Counted from the first letter of the stretch, positions 25,696 to 34,645 are shown. The stretch: DNA of 64,000 bases from UBA5448 sp045536965 (GCA_045536965.1 JAZSON010000012.1:1-64000); one strand, 5' to 3'. Notes: generated from the sequence alone by a model not told the origin. Made by a program: numbers and translations.

Positions 25696-26043
25696 TCAAA
25701 GTAAAAATGTTTGCAACATGATAAGACAATAGTCTCCGAGCAAAATCAAAATCAGCGGAAGGGTAATAATCAAAAGCATCTGCGCCCAAAACACACGCGT
25801 GTTTTCAGACAATGAAAATATTTTTAATCTCGGTTCTTCTCCGGGCTTGTCTTTAAGCGGCCCGATGCCGCCGTTAACCATCAAAAACAGCACGGCGCCC
25901 ACCAAAACAATTCCACCGAAGGTATAGGAAATCCACATCCACTCCTGCCATATCCCCAAGGCGTACAAAAGAGCAGCAAGCAAAAACCAGCCTAAAAATA
26001 AACCAAAAACCTTTTTATTGCTCATCGGCTCCCGTGATTTCAT
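25696..26043 (-). CDS. Small three-helix membrane protein, unknown
   Basis: A 115-residue protein with three hydrophobic helices (about residues 13-31, 36-55 and 85-112) and a charged loop GPLKDKPGEEPR between the second and third. The start at 26043 overlaps the galactokinase stop by ATGA; an inner ATG at 26025 has a ribosome-site-like GGGAG but too close. It lies seven bases before walJ. No family recognised. Confidence 0.7.
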   Translation of the reverse strand: MKSREPMSNKKVFGLFLGWFLLAALLYALGIWQEWMWISYTFGGIVLVGAVLFLMVNGGIGPLKDKPGEEPRLKIFSLSENTRVFWAQMLLIITLPLILILLGDYCLIMLQTFLL

Positions 26044-27311
26044 CGTATGACACACACACCGCTGTCAGCTCTGACCGATAGACAGTGTGCCGCTCCTTCC
26101 CCAAACACCTTATCCATTTCTCGACTGTACCAATCGGCATATTCCATTGGAACAAACGCCTGAATGGTACCCGCAAAACCACCGCCGTGTAACCGCCATG
26201 CAGCCTTTTTATCCTCCAAAAGTTTTTCACTGAGGCAAAGGGCGAGGGTAATGCCCTGTTCTTTCACCGAAAGCGAGGTGAAGGCGTTTTGCAAATAAAG
26301 AGCCGAAGAACGGCCCGATGCAATCGCATGGTGCAAAAATGCATCGAGATCTCCCGCGCGCAAGGCGGCAACTTGTTTTTCCACCCGAACGTTTTCTCGC
26401 ACAAAATGCAAAGCGCGTAAAACTGCACGGTCGCCGCAGGAAGAACGCAAAGATGAAATATTGGAAAGAATATCTTCTTCGCAAACACCACGCAGCGCTT
26501 CTTTTCCGAAATAAGCAGCCACAGATTTCATTTCAGAGGGAATGGCGGCATATTCTCCCGAAAGGGCCGCATGACTGCCGCCCGTATCGGTGATGACCAA
26601 CTGATAACCCGCGCCGGTAAGATCGAAGGGCAATTTTTCCACAATCGGATTTTGTTTGTCTGCAAAATCAATGGTAACAAAGCCGCCCGAGATGCAGGCG
26701 ACCTGATCCATCAAACCGCAAGGCTTCCCAAAATATTCATTTTCGGCAAACTGCGAAATTTTTGCAATCGTCACATCATCCACACGACCATCCAAATACA
26801 AATGATTGATGATTGTTCCGATCATATCTTCAAAGGCAGCCGAAGAAGAAAGTCCCGACCCCCTAAGCACGTCCGAAACGGTATAGGCATCAAATCCGCC
26901 GAATACATACCCTTCTTTGGCAAGCCCCGCAGCCACACCTGCTATAAGAGAAGAGGAAGTGTTTTTCTTGCCCGCATCGCTCGGCCCAACGACATCCTCG
27001 CCAAAGCCGCAGCTCAATACACGCATAATACCATCATCATTTTTGGCGGCAACCGCAACAATGTCCAAATCAATGGATGCGGCAATCACGCGGCCGAGAT
27101 TGTGGTCGGTATGATTGCCCGAAATTTCACTTCTGCCGCAAACCGACAAAACAACCGCATCTCGCCCTTCGCCATACTTTTCTCCAAACGTCTCCACCGC
27201 CTCAGTGTAACGCGTAACGGCTTTAAAAAGTCCTTTTTCACCGTAAAGTTTTTTTAAATTTGCATCAAATGCGCCCGATTTCAATCCCGATAAAATCTGT
27301 TTAACCTGCAT
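26040..27311 (-). CDS. Galactokinase family protein with divergent signature
   Basis: A 423-residue GHMP kinase of the galactokinase type, expected to phosphorylate galactose or a related sugar with ATP. Motif 1 is GRSEISGNHTDHN (residues 59-71) in place of the usual GRVNLIGEHTDYN: the His-Thr-Asp core is kept but Glu is Asn and Tyr is His. Motif 2 is RGSGLSSSAAFE, motif 3 is LHGGGFAGTIQAF, both intact. AGGAGG four bases before the ATG at 27311 decides the start. It is translationally linked to an EamA-type transporter upstream. Changed residues sit at the sugar end of the site, so the substrate may not be galactose; N-acetylgalactosamine or another hexose is possible. Confidence 0.85.
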   Translation of the reverse strand: MQVKQILSGLKSGAFDANLKKLYGEKGLFKAVTRYTEAVETFGEKYGEGRDAVVLSVCGRSEISGNHTDHNLGRVIAASIDLDIVAVAAKNDDGIMRVLSCGFGEDVVGPSDAGKKNTSSSLIAGVAAGLAKEGYVFGGFDAYTVSDVLRGSGLSSSAAFEDMIGTIINHLYLDGRVDDVTIAKISQFAENEYFGKPCGLMDQVACISGGFVTIDFADKQNPIVEKLPFDLTGAGYQLVITDTGGSHAALSGEYAAIPSEMKSVAAYFGKEALRGVCEEDILSNISSLRSSCGDRAVLRALHFVRENVRVEKQVAALRAGDLDAFLHHAIASGRSSALYLQNAFTSLSVKEQGITLALCLSEKLLEDKKAAWRLHGGGFAGTIQAFVPMEYADWYSREMDKVFGEGAAHCLSVRADSGVCVIR

Positions 27312-27319
27312 ACTTCCTC

Positions 27320-28207
27320 CTACATATTCAAAAGAATCATTGCCGCAATACCACCGCCGACACCAAGATACCCGTAAAAACGGATACGGTCTCCAAACGC
27401 GATAACGCCGACAATCAAAGCCAAAATAGACGAACTGCCGCTGACGATCGGATATTGAATGGCCGCGGGAATATCCATGGCGGGCAATCTCAAATGAGCA
27501 ATCAAATTCACTCCGAGCGAAAGGGCTAAGCAAATCGCGGGGGTTAAATTGCGTTTCAATTTAGGCGCATCCACCGCTTTTTGTCCGCCAAGCACAAAGA
27601 ATGTCACGCCGCACAAAAACGCAGAAACCATAAAGGTCGACATGCCGTAATAAAAACTTTCGGTGCTACCCGTCGTATAAACCTGCAAACGGGAGCCGAA
27701 GTTGATGAAACTGTTGCTGATAAACATGGGTACAATCCACATCAGCCATTTCAAAGAAAATTTCTCACCCTTGTTGACCGTCTTCTTCGAGGTTGCAAGT
27801 GCCACCACCGACAGCGCTAAAACACTCAAGCCGATCATTTGGACGGCACGCAAGCTCTGCCCCTTCAAAAACACCGCGCTATATACCACGGGGAGCAGAT
27901 TGGAAAAATTCAAAAGCGCCGCAGTCACGGCAAAAGGCCCAAGATAAAGAGCATTTAGATAACAAAATGCCGCAATAAAATAGCTGCCTCCGCCAATCAA
28001 GGAACACAGTACCGTCTCAACCGACAGTGTGTTACGCGATATCACTGCCAAAACAAAATAAAAGACAGCAATCAAAACAGAAGTGATACCGCAAAGTAAA
28101 CACGGGGCACTCAAATGATCCAGTTTCCGCCGACATGCAAATTTATAACTAAGCGATGTCGAAAAAGAGGACAACACCGCAATCACAACATAGAAAACCG
28201 CAGTCAA
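27320..28207 (-). CDS. EamA/DMT superfamily transporter
   Basis: A 295-residue polytopic protein with ten predicted helices in two repeats of five, the DMT/EamA layout (for example NALYLGPFAVTAALLNFSNLLPVVY in the first half shown as a position only around residues 85-110, and the matching AIQYPIVSGSSSILALIVG in the second). GAGGTG six bases before a TTG at 28207 suits a start there, with a leader of about 14 bases; the in-frame GTG at 28216 would leave almost no leader. Placed before galactokinase, it may import a sugar, but many members move amino acids or other small molecules. Confidence 0.78.
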   Translation of the reverse strand: MTAVFYVVIAVLSSFSTSLSYKFACRRKLDHLSAPCLLCGITSVLIAVFYFVLAVISRNTLSVETVLCSLIGGGSYFIAAFCYLNALYLGPFAVTAALLNFSNLLPVVYSAVFLKGQSLRAVQMIGLSVLALSVVALATSKKTVNKGEKFSLKWLMWIVPMFISNSFINFGSRLQVYTTGSTESFYYGMSTFMVSAFLCGVTFFVLGGQKAVDAPKLKRNLTPAICLALSLGVNLIAHLRLPAMDIPAAIQYPIVSGSSSILALIVGVIAFGDRIRFYGYLGVGGGIAAMILLNM

Positions 28208-28227
28208 AATCTTCACCTCACTGAGAA

Positions 28228-28256
28228 ATTATATCCCATATCAAAACCAAAGTCAA
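28228..28256 (-). promoter_or_regulatory. Promoter of the EamA-galactokinase-walJ-rlmH operon
   Basis: On the minus strand TTGACT (28251-28256) and a consensus TATAAT (28228-28233) are 17 bases apart and only about 20 bases before the TTG start. Confidence 0.88.
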
Positions 28257-28273
28257 GAAGTGACAAACTTTAA

Positions 28274-28305
28274 AAACAGAAAAGACGGCCCGATACAGCC
28301 GTCTT
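28274..28305 (-). terminator. Intrinsic terminator of the lipid kinase-lipoprotein pair
   Basis: On the minus strand AAGACGGC pairs with GCCGTCTT (28282-28289 with 28298-28305) and is followed by TTCTGTTTTT. Confidence 0.85.
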
Positions 28306-28327
28306 CCTTGTTCTGTATTCACATTGT

Positions 28328-28744
28328 TTAGCCAACAACATCTTCGCCATCGAATTTGTCGCCCGCATTGCAATCCTTGCAGATCCAAACGGGCATTCCG
28401 TTGGTACCGCGGTCGACACATTCTTTTTTGAATTCGTTGCAGTTGGCACATTGGCGTATATCGTTTTCATCACAATACTCATCAAAACAACCGGCGCAGT
28501 AAAGAATACCGTTGTAATCCTCGCCATCATCGGCATTCTGGCCGCAAATATCGCAAATGGTGGGCAACGCTCCATAGTAACAAGCTTCACAGAAAATGAG
28601 ACCTTGATATTCCACCGCTTTTTCGGTTATCACGCCACAGTTGACACACTGCCCCGACGTATATTTAAGCCCTCCGTCTTGCTCTCCGCAGCCGCAGAGC
28701 AAAAGCGTGGATACAACCAAGAGGATTATCCATACCTTTTTCAC
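28328..28744 (-). CDS. Zinc-ribbon (LIM-like) lipoprotein, unknown function
   Basis: A 138-residue secreted lipoprotein: Lys-Lys start, hydrophobic helix and lipobox with Cys19 (LCGC). The mature part carries paired cysteine motifs like a LIM or double zinc ribbon: CVNC and CEAC, CDIC and CAGC with CDENDI nearby, CANC and CKDC, with an aromatic YxGxxFC / YNGILYC before the second pair of each unit. Three zinc sites could form. Such LIM-like units are usual in the cytoplasm of eukaryotes and rare on the outer face of a bacterium. It starts eight bases after the lipid kinase stop, so the two are co-transcribed. The function is unknown. Confidence 0.8.
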   Translation of the reverse strand: MKKVWIILLVVSTLLLCGCGEQDGGLKYTSGQCVNCGVITEKAVEYQGLIFCEACYYGALPTICDICGQNADDGEDYNGILYCAGCFDEYCDENDIRQCANCNEFKKECVDRGTNGMPVWICKDCNAGDKFDGEDVVG

Positions 28745-28752
28745 AAAATCAC

Positions 28753-29637
28753 CTACCTGATCAATTTTACCGCATGCTGCATGTTTGTAATTTCAGCTTC
28801 TTTGTATGTACCGCCGCGTTCGCCGTCCAGACACCAATCAATATCGTCCTCTGCCGTGATGTGCAATTTGGCCGCTTTGAACGTAATGGCCGTACCGCTG
28901 TCATAATCGGCCTTTTTCATATCTTTGAGCGCCTTTAAGAGTTTAAAGACATTTTTTGTCTTGCGAATCAAAACAACCTCAAAAAGCCCATCGTCCAATT
29001 TTACGTTTTCGGGATCGAATTTCAAAAGTCCTCCAACCGAAGTAGAATTGATGGCGCCGCCGAATAAAAATTCGCCTTCAACCACACGGTCCTCGCTCTC
29101 CACGCGCATCTTATAGGCGCGCAGATTTTTCAAACACTTAACGCCCTCCAGCATATAAGCAAAATGACCCAAAACGTTTTTAACCTTTTGGTTTGCATTG
29201 TAAGACGATTCGGAAAAAGCGCCGAAAGTCGCAATGTATGTAAAATACCGACCATTACACTCACCGATATCAATGGGCTTAGCCTCACCCGAACCGATCC
29301 GTTCCACCGCCTTGAGAATACAGGTGGGCAGGGAAAGTGTTCTGGCAAGATCGTTTGTCGATCCCGCAGGAATATAACCGAGGCACGGTTTTTTATCCTG
29401 CAAAGACAAAACGCCGTTGATGACCTCATTCAGACTACCGTCACCGCCGACAGCCACCACGGCATCATATTCTCTACCCGTTTTTTGAACGTACTCGGTG
29501 GCGTCGCCGCGTGCCTTGGTGACGTGAACCGTCGTTTCATATCCGTATTCAGCAAGCTGTGCAACCACCTCGACCAGTTTTTTGCGGATCTTCCGTTTTC
29601 CGGCGCAAGGATTGACAACCAGTAACAATCGTTTCAT
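28753..29637 (-). CDS. Diacylglycerol/lipid kinase family protein (YegS/DagK type)
   Basis: A 294-residue lipid kinase. NPCAGKRKIRKK at the N-terminus, the nucleotide loop VGGDGSLNEVINGV (about residues 82-95), PAGSTNDLART and the C-terminal IDWCLDGERGG with the conserved Asp-Gly-Glu are classic for the family that phosphorylates diacylglycerol in membrane lipid recycling. It is soluble and works at the membrane surface. It has its own promoter and shares an mRNA with the zinc lipoprotein. Confidence 0.93.
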   Translation of the reverse strand: MKRLLLVVNPCAGKRKIRKKLVEVVAQLAEYGYETTVHVTKARGDATEYVQKTGREYDAVVAVGGDGSLNEVINGVLSLQDKKPCLGYIPAGSTNDLARTLSLPTCILKAVERIGSGEAKPIDIGECNGRYFTYIATFGAFSESSYNANQKVKNVLGHFAYMLEGVKCLKNLRAYKMRVESEDRVVEGEFLFGGAINSTSVGGLLKFDPENVKLDDGLFEVVLIRKTKNVFKLLKALKDMKKADYDSGTAITFKAAKLHITAEDDIDWCLDGERGGTYKEAEITNMQHAVKLIR

Positions 29638-29668
29638 ACAAAGCCTCCAAATCGCATATCACGGATGT

Positions 29669-29697
29669 ATATTAACATATTTCGCCGCAAAAATCAA
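29669..29697 (-). promoter_or_regulatory. Promoter of the lipid kinase gene
   Basis: On the minus strand TTGATT (29692-29697) and TAATAT (29669-29674) are 17 bases apart, about 30 bases before the ATG at 29637. Confidence 0.75.
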
Positions 29698-29770
29698 GTG
29701 ATATTCGACCGCTTTCACCGCAGGTCAAAGCCAATCTGACCAAAATAAAGAAATCACGCCAAAATATGCA

Positions 29771-29809
29771 AAAACAAAACGACGGAAAGCCCGTCGTTTT
29801 GTTTTTTTG
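29771..29809. terminator. Bidirectional intrinsic terminator after tpiA
   Basis: A perfect stem of at least 11 bp (29775-29785 with 29791-29801) with T- and A-runs on both sides lies just after the tpiA stop. Confidence 0.92.
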
Positions 29810-29828
29810 AAAAAATCTGTTTCCGTTA

Positions 29829-30584
29829 TTATTTCACAGCATCCACGATAGCGGTGAAGTCGTCGCATTTGAGAGCGGCGCCGCCGATGAGACCGCCATC
29901 GATGTTGGGCATCGAAAGGAGAGCTTCGGCGTTGGCGGGTTTCATGGAACCGCCGTACTGTACCGTCAGATCGTCAGCCACTGCATCGCCAAACATTTCT
30001 TTCACTGCATTGCGGATAACGCCGCAGCCTTCGTCAGCCTGCTCATCGGTAGCGGTTTTGCCGGTACCGATGGCCCAAACAGGCTCGTAAGCGATGATCA
30101 CTCTTTCCATAGCGGAAGCATCGAGACCTGCAAGTGCGGCTTTGGTTTGACGAACCAAAACATTCACGGTTTCGCCGTTTTCTCTTTCTTCCAGCGTTTC
30201 ACCGACACAAAGGATAACGGTCAAACCGCCTGCAAGAGCAGCGGCAACGCGTTTTGCAACCGTTTCATCGGTTTCGCCGAAATACTGACGGCGTTCGCTG
30301 TGACCGATGATGACGTATTTGACACCGCATTCCTGCAGCATGGAAACCGAAATTTCGCCTGTAAATGCGCCTTTTTCTTCCCAGTGTACGTTTTGTGCGC
30401 CCAGACCGATGGTGGTGCCGCGGATCGCGTCGGCAGCAGCAAAGAGGTCAACAAAGGGAACGCAGATAACCACTTCTGTTTTGGTTTTACCGTTATTTTT
30501 TGCGGCAATGGCTGCGGCCAATTCGCGGGTAGCGGCAGGGCCGTTGTGCATTTTCCAGTTGCCGGCAATCACGTATTTTCTCAT
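29829..30584 (-). CDS. tpiA: Triose-phosphate isomerase
   Basis: A 251-residue TIM barrel that interconverts dihydroxyacetone phosphate and glyceraldehyde 3-phosphate in glycolysis. The active site is complete: AGNWKMH (Asn and Lys), IIGHSERRQYFGE (His) and AYEPVWAIGTGKTA (Glu and the phosphate loop), then QYGGSMKPANA and GLIGGAAL. GGAG lies nine bases before the ATG at 30584. It follows pgk after five bases; a gap gene is not next to them here. Confidence 0.98.
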   Translation of the reverse strand: MRKYVIAGNWKMHNGPAATRELAAAIAAKNNGKTKTEVVICVPFVDLFAAADAIRGTTIGLGAQNVHWEEKGAFTGEISVSMLQECGVKYVIIGHSERRQYFGETDETVAKRVAAALAGGLTVILCVGETLEERENGETVNVLVRQTKAALAGLDASAMERVIIAYEPVWAIGTGKTATDEQADEGCGVIRNAVKEMFGDAVADDLTVQYGGSMKPANAEALLSMPNIDGGLIGGAALKCDDFTAIVDAVK

Positions 30585-30589
30585 ATTAT

Positions 30590-31789
30590 TTACTCCTTTT
30601 CGTTCAAGCAAGCAATACCGGGCAGTTCCAGTCCTTCGAGAAATTCGAGAGATGCGCCGCCACCGGTAGAAATGTGGGTGATTTTGGAAGCAAAGCCGAG
30701 TTGTTCGCAGGCAGCTGCAGAGTCACCGCCGCCGACGATGCTGATGGCATCCGAATCGGCTAAAGCGCGGGCAACCGCGATGGTACCTTTAGCAAGCACA
30801 GGGTTTTCAAACACGCCCATAGGACCGTTCCAAACAACCGTTTTAGCTGCGCAGACAGCGTCGGCAAAGAGTTTGCAGGTAGCGGGACCAATGTCCAGAC
30901 CCATCTTGTCGGCAGGAATCTTGTCGGCATCCACGATGTCAACAGCGATTTCAGCATCGATGGGGCTCGGGAAAGCGGAAGCAACGGCAGCATCAACGGG
31001 GAGAAGCAGGTTCACACCGTTGGCAGCGGCTTTGTCGATCATCTCTTTGCAGTATCCGACTTTTTCGGCATCAAAAAGGGATGTGCCGATTTCATAACCC
31101 TTGGCAGCCAAGAAGGTGTAGGCCATACCGCCGCCGATGATTAAAGTGTCGACTTTGGTCAAAAGGTTGGCAATTACGTTGAGCTTATCCGAGACTTTTG
31201 CGCCACCCAAAATGGCAACAAAAGGACGCTCGGGATCCGACAGAGCCTTGCCCATCACGCCGATTTCCTTTTGAATGAGGTAACCGCAAACAGCGGGGAG
31301 ATAATCGGCAACACCGGCAGTTGAAGCGTGTGCGCGGTGGGCGGTGCCGAATGCATCGTTAACATAGATTTCAGCCATAGAAGCAAGTGCTTTGGCAAAA
31401 TCGGGATCGTTCTTTTCTTCTTCTTTGTGGAAACGGACGTTTTCCAAAAGCATAACCTGACCATCCTTGAGGGCGGCCGCTTTGGCTTTGGCATCTTCAC
31501 CGACTACATCCTTGGCAAGAATTACTTCCTTACCCAAAAGCTCACTGAGCTTGGCGGCAACGGGAGCCAAAGAGTATTCCATTTTGAATTCGCCCTTGGG
31601 TCTGCCCATGTGAGAGCAAAGAATGACCTTAGCATTGTTATCTGCGAGATAGCGGATGGTGGGCAGCGCTTCGACAATACGCTTGGGGTCGGTAATGACA
31701 CCGTCTTTAAGGGGTACGTTGAAGTCGCATCTGACCAAAACGCGTTTGCCGGCAACGGCAATGTTTTCAATACTTTTCTTATTGAGCAT
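30590..31789 (-). CDS. pgk: Phosphoglycerate kinase
   Basis: A 399-residue glycolytic kinase making ATP from 1,3-bisphosphoglycerate. VLVRCDFNVPLKDG at the start, SHMGRPKG, LLENVRFHKEE, NDAFGTAHRAHAS in the N-domain, then AILGGAKVSDKL, GGGMAYTFLAAKG, WNGPMGVFE and the ATP loop GGGDSAAACEQLG followed by HISTGGGASLEFLEG. The last residues differ a little from the usual GVAAL end. First gene of the pgk-tpiA operon. Confidence 0.98.
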   Translation of the reverse strand: MLNKKSIENIAVAGKRVLVRCDFNVPLKDGVITDPKRIVEALPTIRYLADNNAKVILCSHMGRPKGEFKMEYSLAPVAAKLSELLGKEVILAKDVVGEDAKAKAAALKDGQVMLLENVRFHKEEEKNDPDFAKALASMAEIYVNDAFGTAHRAHASTAGVADYLPAVCGYLIQKEIGVMGKALSDPERPFVAILGGAKVSDKLNVIANLLTKVDTLIIGGGMAYTFLAAKGYEIGTSLFDAEKVGYCKEMIDKAAANGVNLLLPVDAAVASAFPSPIDAEIAVDIVDADKIPADKMGLDIGPATCKLFADAVCAAKTVVWNGPMGVFENPVLAKGTIAVARALADSDAISIVGGGDSAAACEQLGFASKITHISTGGGASLEFLEGLELPGIACLNEKE

Positions 31790-31835
31790 GATACTTTTCC
31801 TTTCCCAAAAATATAATGTTTAGTTTACTGGCGGT

Positions 31836-31864
31836 ATTTTACCACATTTTTTGCAATGAATCAA
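31836..31864 (-). promoter_or_regulatory. Promoter of pgk-tpiA
   Basis: On the minus strand TTGATT (31859-31864) and TAAAAT (31836-31841) are 17 bases apart, about 45 bases before the pgk ATG. Confidence 0.7.
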
Positions 31865-31907
31865 TAGTTTGACCCATTTTTTAAAAGCAAACTTTTGAAA
31901 AAAGTAC

Positions 31908-31936
31908 TTGCTTTTTTTTATTTGCTCTGTTATAAT
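31908..31936 (+). promoter_or_regulatory. Promoter of the HPr gene
   Basis: TTGCTT (31908-31913) and TATAAT (31931-31936) are 17 bases apart, 44 bases before the ATG at 31981. Confidence 0.85.
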
Positions 31937-31980
31937 GAAAAATAATCCCTTAAAGTCGAAATTTAGATGGAGGCTCCGCC

Positions 31981-32244
31981 ATGGTTTCCAAAGAAATTAC
32001 CATAATGAACGCTGTGGGTTTGCATGCTCGACCCGCAACCTATTTTATTCAAAAGGCGAATACGTTTGAATCCTCCGTTTGGATTTCAAGCGGTTCAAGG
32101 CGCGCCAATGCAAAGAGTTTGCTGGGTGTTCTTTCGCTCGGCATCAGCAAAGGCAGCGTTTTAACCATCATTGCCGACGGTTCGGATGAACAGGAAGCCC
32201 TGACAGCACTTTGTGATTTGATCCTTACCGGCCTCAACGATTGA
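31981..32244 (+). CDS. HPr family phosphocarrier protein
   Basis: An 87-residue HPr. His15 in NAVGLHARPA is the site phosphorylated by enzyme I in sugar PTS transport, and Ser46 in NAKSLLGVLSLGI is the site of HPr kinase in carbon catabolite control; both are present, so this is a full HPr and not a Crh. No PTS permease or enzyme I lies in the window. GGAGG precedes the ATG by about nine bases. uvrC follows after 66 bases and may be cotranscribed. Confidence 0.95.
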   Translation: MVSKEITIMNAVGLHARPATYFIQKANTFESSVWISSGSRRANAKSLLGVLSLGISKGSVLTIIADGSDEQEALTALCDLILTGLND

Positions 32245-32310
32245 GTGCAATTTCATTTCCGCCGATGACCGCACGGTCACCGGCGATATTTTTTTCGGGA
32301 GGTTTTTGCT

Positions 32311-34143
32311 TTGTACGACGAAAAAAGACTCGCCGCGTTGGTTGACCGGGCTAAACAACAGCCCAAAGCCCCCGGCGTATATTTGATGAAAGACAAAACC
32401 GGCAAGGTTATTTATGTCGGCAAATCCAAGGCGCTCCACAACCGCCTCCTGCAATACTTCACCGCACTTGGCCGCCACAATGCAAAAACAGCCAGATTGG
32501 TGCAAAAAATCGCCACCTTCGACTGCATGTATACCCGCACCGAAATGGAAGCTCTCGTGCTTGAAAACGAGATGATCAAGCTTTATTCCCCGCATTTCAA
32601 CATTCGCTTAAAAGATGACAAGGGGTATGCCTATTTAAAGGTCGACACCAAATCCCCTTTCCCGCGTCTGACCATGAGCCGCAATCGCACGGCAGGTGAC
32701 ACCTCCCGCTATTTCGGCCCTTTCGCCTCAACCAAAACCGTCTACGCGCTGATCCATACCGTCAGCAAAATCTTTCAACTTCCCACCTGCCGACTCGAAT
32801 TTCCCTGCGCCGTAGGAAAACACCGCCCCTGCCTTCATTATCACATGAACCGATGTGTCGGCGTCTGTCGCGGCGTTGTATCGGCAGAAAGCTATCGTGA
32901 ACAGATCAAAAATGCCCTTTTGTTTTTACAGGAAGGTTACCGTGGGGTGGCAAAAAAACTCACCGCCGACATGAATGCCGCCGCGGAAGCCCTCGAATTT
33001 GAAGAGGCTGCTCGTCTGCGGGATACCCTCAAAGCACTGGAAAAATTGGGAGAACGCCAAGAAATTGTAACAGGAAAAACCGACGCCACAGACGTTTTCG
33101 GCTATGCAAGCGATGATACACTGACTGTTTTGTCGGTGCTCATCCTGCGCGACGGCCGCGTAGCGGACAGCACTTGCTTTTATTTCGGTGCCGACGAGAT
33201 CCTTGATGCCGATGCGTTTTCTTCTTTCCTTCTGTCGTTTTATGCTCTGCGGCAACCGCCGCGCGTGATCCTTCTGCCAAACGAACTGGTTTCCGAAGAT
33301 CTATCCGCACAAGAAAATTGGCTCAGCGAAAAAGCAGGGCGGAAAGTTATGATAAAGTCAGCCGAGCGGGGCGAACCCAAACGGCTTTTAGCGCTTGCCG
33401 ATGAAAATGCACACCAAGCAAAATCCGTCCGCAGCGCCCGCGATCAAAAAAGCGACGAAATCGGCATAGAACTCGCCTCCCTCCTTTCTTTGGAAGTGGT
33501 TCCCGAGCGCATCGAATCTTACGACATTTCAAGCAGCGGCGCCGACCACTGGAGAGGGGGTATGATTGTTTTGGAGAACGGTGCTTTTTCTAAAAAGCAC
33601 TACCGCTCCTTCAAAATTCGCACCGACGAAAAATCGGATGTTGCCGCCATGGAAGAAGTCTTATTCCGCAGATTTTCTCACAAAGACGACCCGTCTTTCC
33701 CTCCGCTTCCCGATTTAATTCTGCTCGACGGCGGACTGCCGCAATTAACCGCCGCGCGCCGCGCCATGGAAAAGGCAGAAATTCAGATCCCCTGCTTTGG
33801 AATGGTCAAAGACGAACACCACAAAACGCGCACCCTTCTCTCGACCGACGGAGAGATCGCCATTGCGGGTAAGCAACGAATTTTTACTTTTATTTACCGC
33901 ATCCAAGAGGAAGTTCACCGCTTCGCCCTCAGTCAAATGAACCGCGCGCGAAGAGCCGGACAGGTAGATTCATCCCTCGAAAAAATACCGGGCATCGGCA
34001 AAGTAAAAGCCAAAAAACTTTTAAGCTTTTTCCGCACCCTGCGCGCCATTCGCGAGGCAGACGAAGCGACACTCGCAAGCGTAAAGGGCATATCGAAAAA
34101 TGATGCGAAAAATATTGCGGATGCCTTTCGCGACAAGGTATAA
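32311..34143 (+). CDS. uvrC: UvrABC excinuclease subunit C
   Basis: A 610-residue nuclease of nucleotide excision repair that cuts on both sides of a DNA lesion. The N-terminal GIY-YIG nuclease is seen as APGVYLMKDKTGKVIYVGKSK, then the Cys cluster of CLHYHMNRCVGVC, the UvrB-binding UVR motif LEFEEAARLRD (about 225-260), the RNase H-like second nuclease (ESYDISSSGADHW and LILLDGG, with the conserved Asp residues) and C-terminal helix-hairpin-helix motifs (IPGIGKVKAKKLL, VKGISKNDA). Start TTG at 32311 is supported by GGGAGG eight bases upstream. Confidence 0.97.
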   Translation: MYDEKRLAALVDRAKQQPKAPGVYLMKDKTGKVIYVGKSKALHNRLLQYFTALGRHNAKTARLVQKIATFDCMYTRTEMEALVLENEMIKLYSPHFNIRLKDDKGYAYLKVDTKSPFPRLTMSRNRTAGDTSRYFGPFASTKTVYALIHTVSKIFQLPTCRLEFPCAVGKHRPCLHYHMNRCVGVCRGVVSAESYREQIKNALLFLQEGYRGVAKKLTADMNAAAEALEFEEAARLRDTLKALEKLGERQEIVTGKTDATDVFGYASDDTLTVLSVLILRDGRVADSTCFYFGADEILDADAFSSFLLSFYALRQPPRVILLPNELVSEDLSAQENWLSEKAGRKVMIKSAERGEPKRLLALADENAHQAKSVRSARDQKSDEIGIELASLLSLEVVPERIESYDISSSGADHWRGGMIVLENGAFSKKHYRSFKIRTDEKSDVAAMEEVLFRRFSHKDDPSFPPLPDLILLDGGLPQLTAARRAMEKAEIQIPCFGMVKDEHHKTRTLLSTDGEIAIAGKQRIFTFIYRIQEEVHRFALSQMNRARRAGQVDSSLEKIPGIGKVKAKKLLSFFRTLRAIREADEATLASVKGISKNDAKNIADAFRDKV

Positions 34144-34201
34144 AAAACACTCCGTTCTCATATATTGAATCAACCCGATTCTATATATGGAGGAACGGAG
34201 T

Positions 34202-34510
34202 ATGCCAGACAACCGCTTTTCTCTCTGCCGCATCGAGGATTTAAGTGAAAAAGAGGTCATCGCTGTGGAAGATTGCCGCATTCTCGGGTGCGTCGAGGAT
34301 GTGGAATTCGATTTGTGTACCGGTAAAATTCTCGCTTTGCTTGTTCCCGCCGAGCGCTCTTTTTTAGGCCTCGGCCGCCCTACTTGCCACTATAAAATCC
34401 CTTGGAATCAAATTGAAAAAATCGGAGACGATGTGATCCTTGTTTGCCACGTTTCTCCCCCATTGGAAAAAAAGCGGAATTTTTGTAAAAAACTACCGCC
34501 CAAGCAATAG
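34202..34510 (+). CDS. YlmC/YmxH family PRC-barrel protein (sporulation-linked)
   Basis: A 102-residue PRC-barrel protein of the YlmC/YmxH family, named for sporulation-associated expression in Bacillus. EVIAVEDCRILGCVEDVEFD, YKIPWNQIEKIGDDVILV fit the family closely. The C-terminal tail is Lys/Pro-rich. GGAGG eight bases before the ATG at 34202 selects the start. The exact job is unknown in any species; its presence supports a spore-forming host. Confidence 0.85.
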   Translation: MPDNRFSLCRIEDLSEKEVIAVEDCRILGCVEDVEFDLCTGKILALLVPAERSFLGLGRPTCHYKIPWNQIEKIGDDVILVCHVSPPLEKKRNFCKKLPPKQ

Positions 34511-34610
34511 TTCACTCCGCTAGTTTTTGCATAACACCGCGAAAAATGTTTCATTTTTATGCGGATATTTGCATTTTATTTATCTTTTTTTATTTTTTTG
34601 CAATTTCCTA

Positions 34611-34639
34611 TTGCATTTCTTGCAATATTGTGTTATTAT
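34611..34639 (+). promoter_or_regulatory. Promoter for the candidate small RNA at 34646
   Basis: TTGCAT (34611-34616) and TATTAT (34634-34639) are 17 bases apart in an AT-rich stretch after the ylmC gene. Confidence 0.6.
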
Positions 34640-34645
34640 AAAAAC

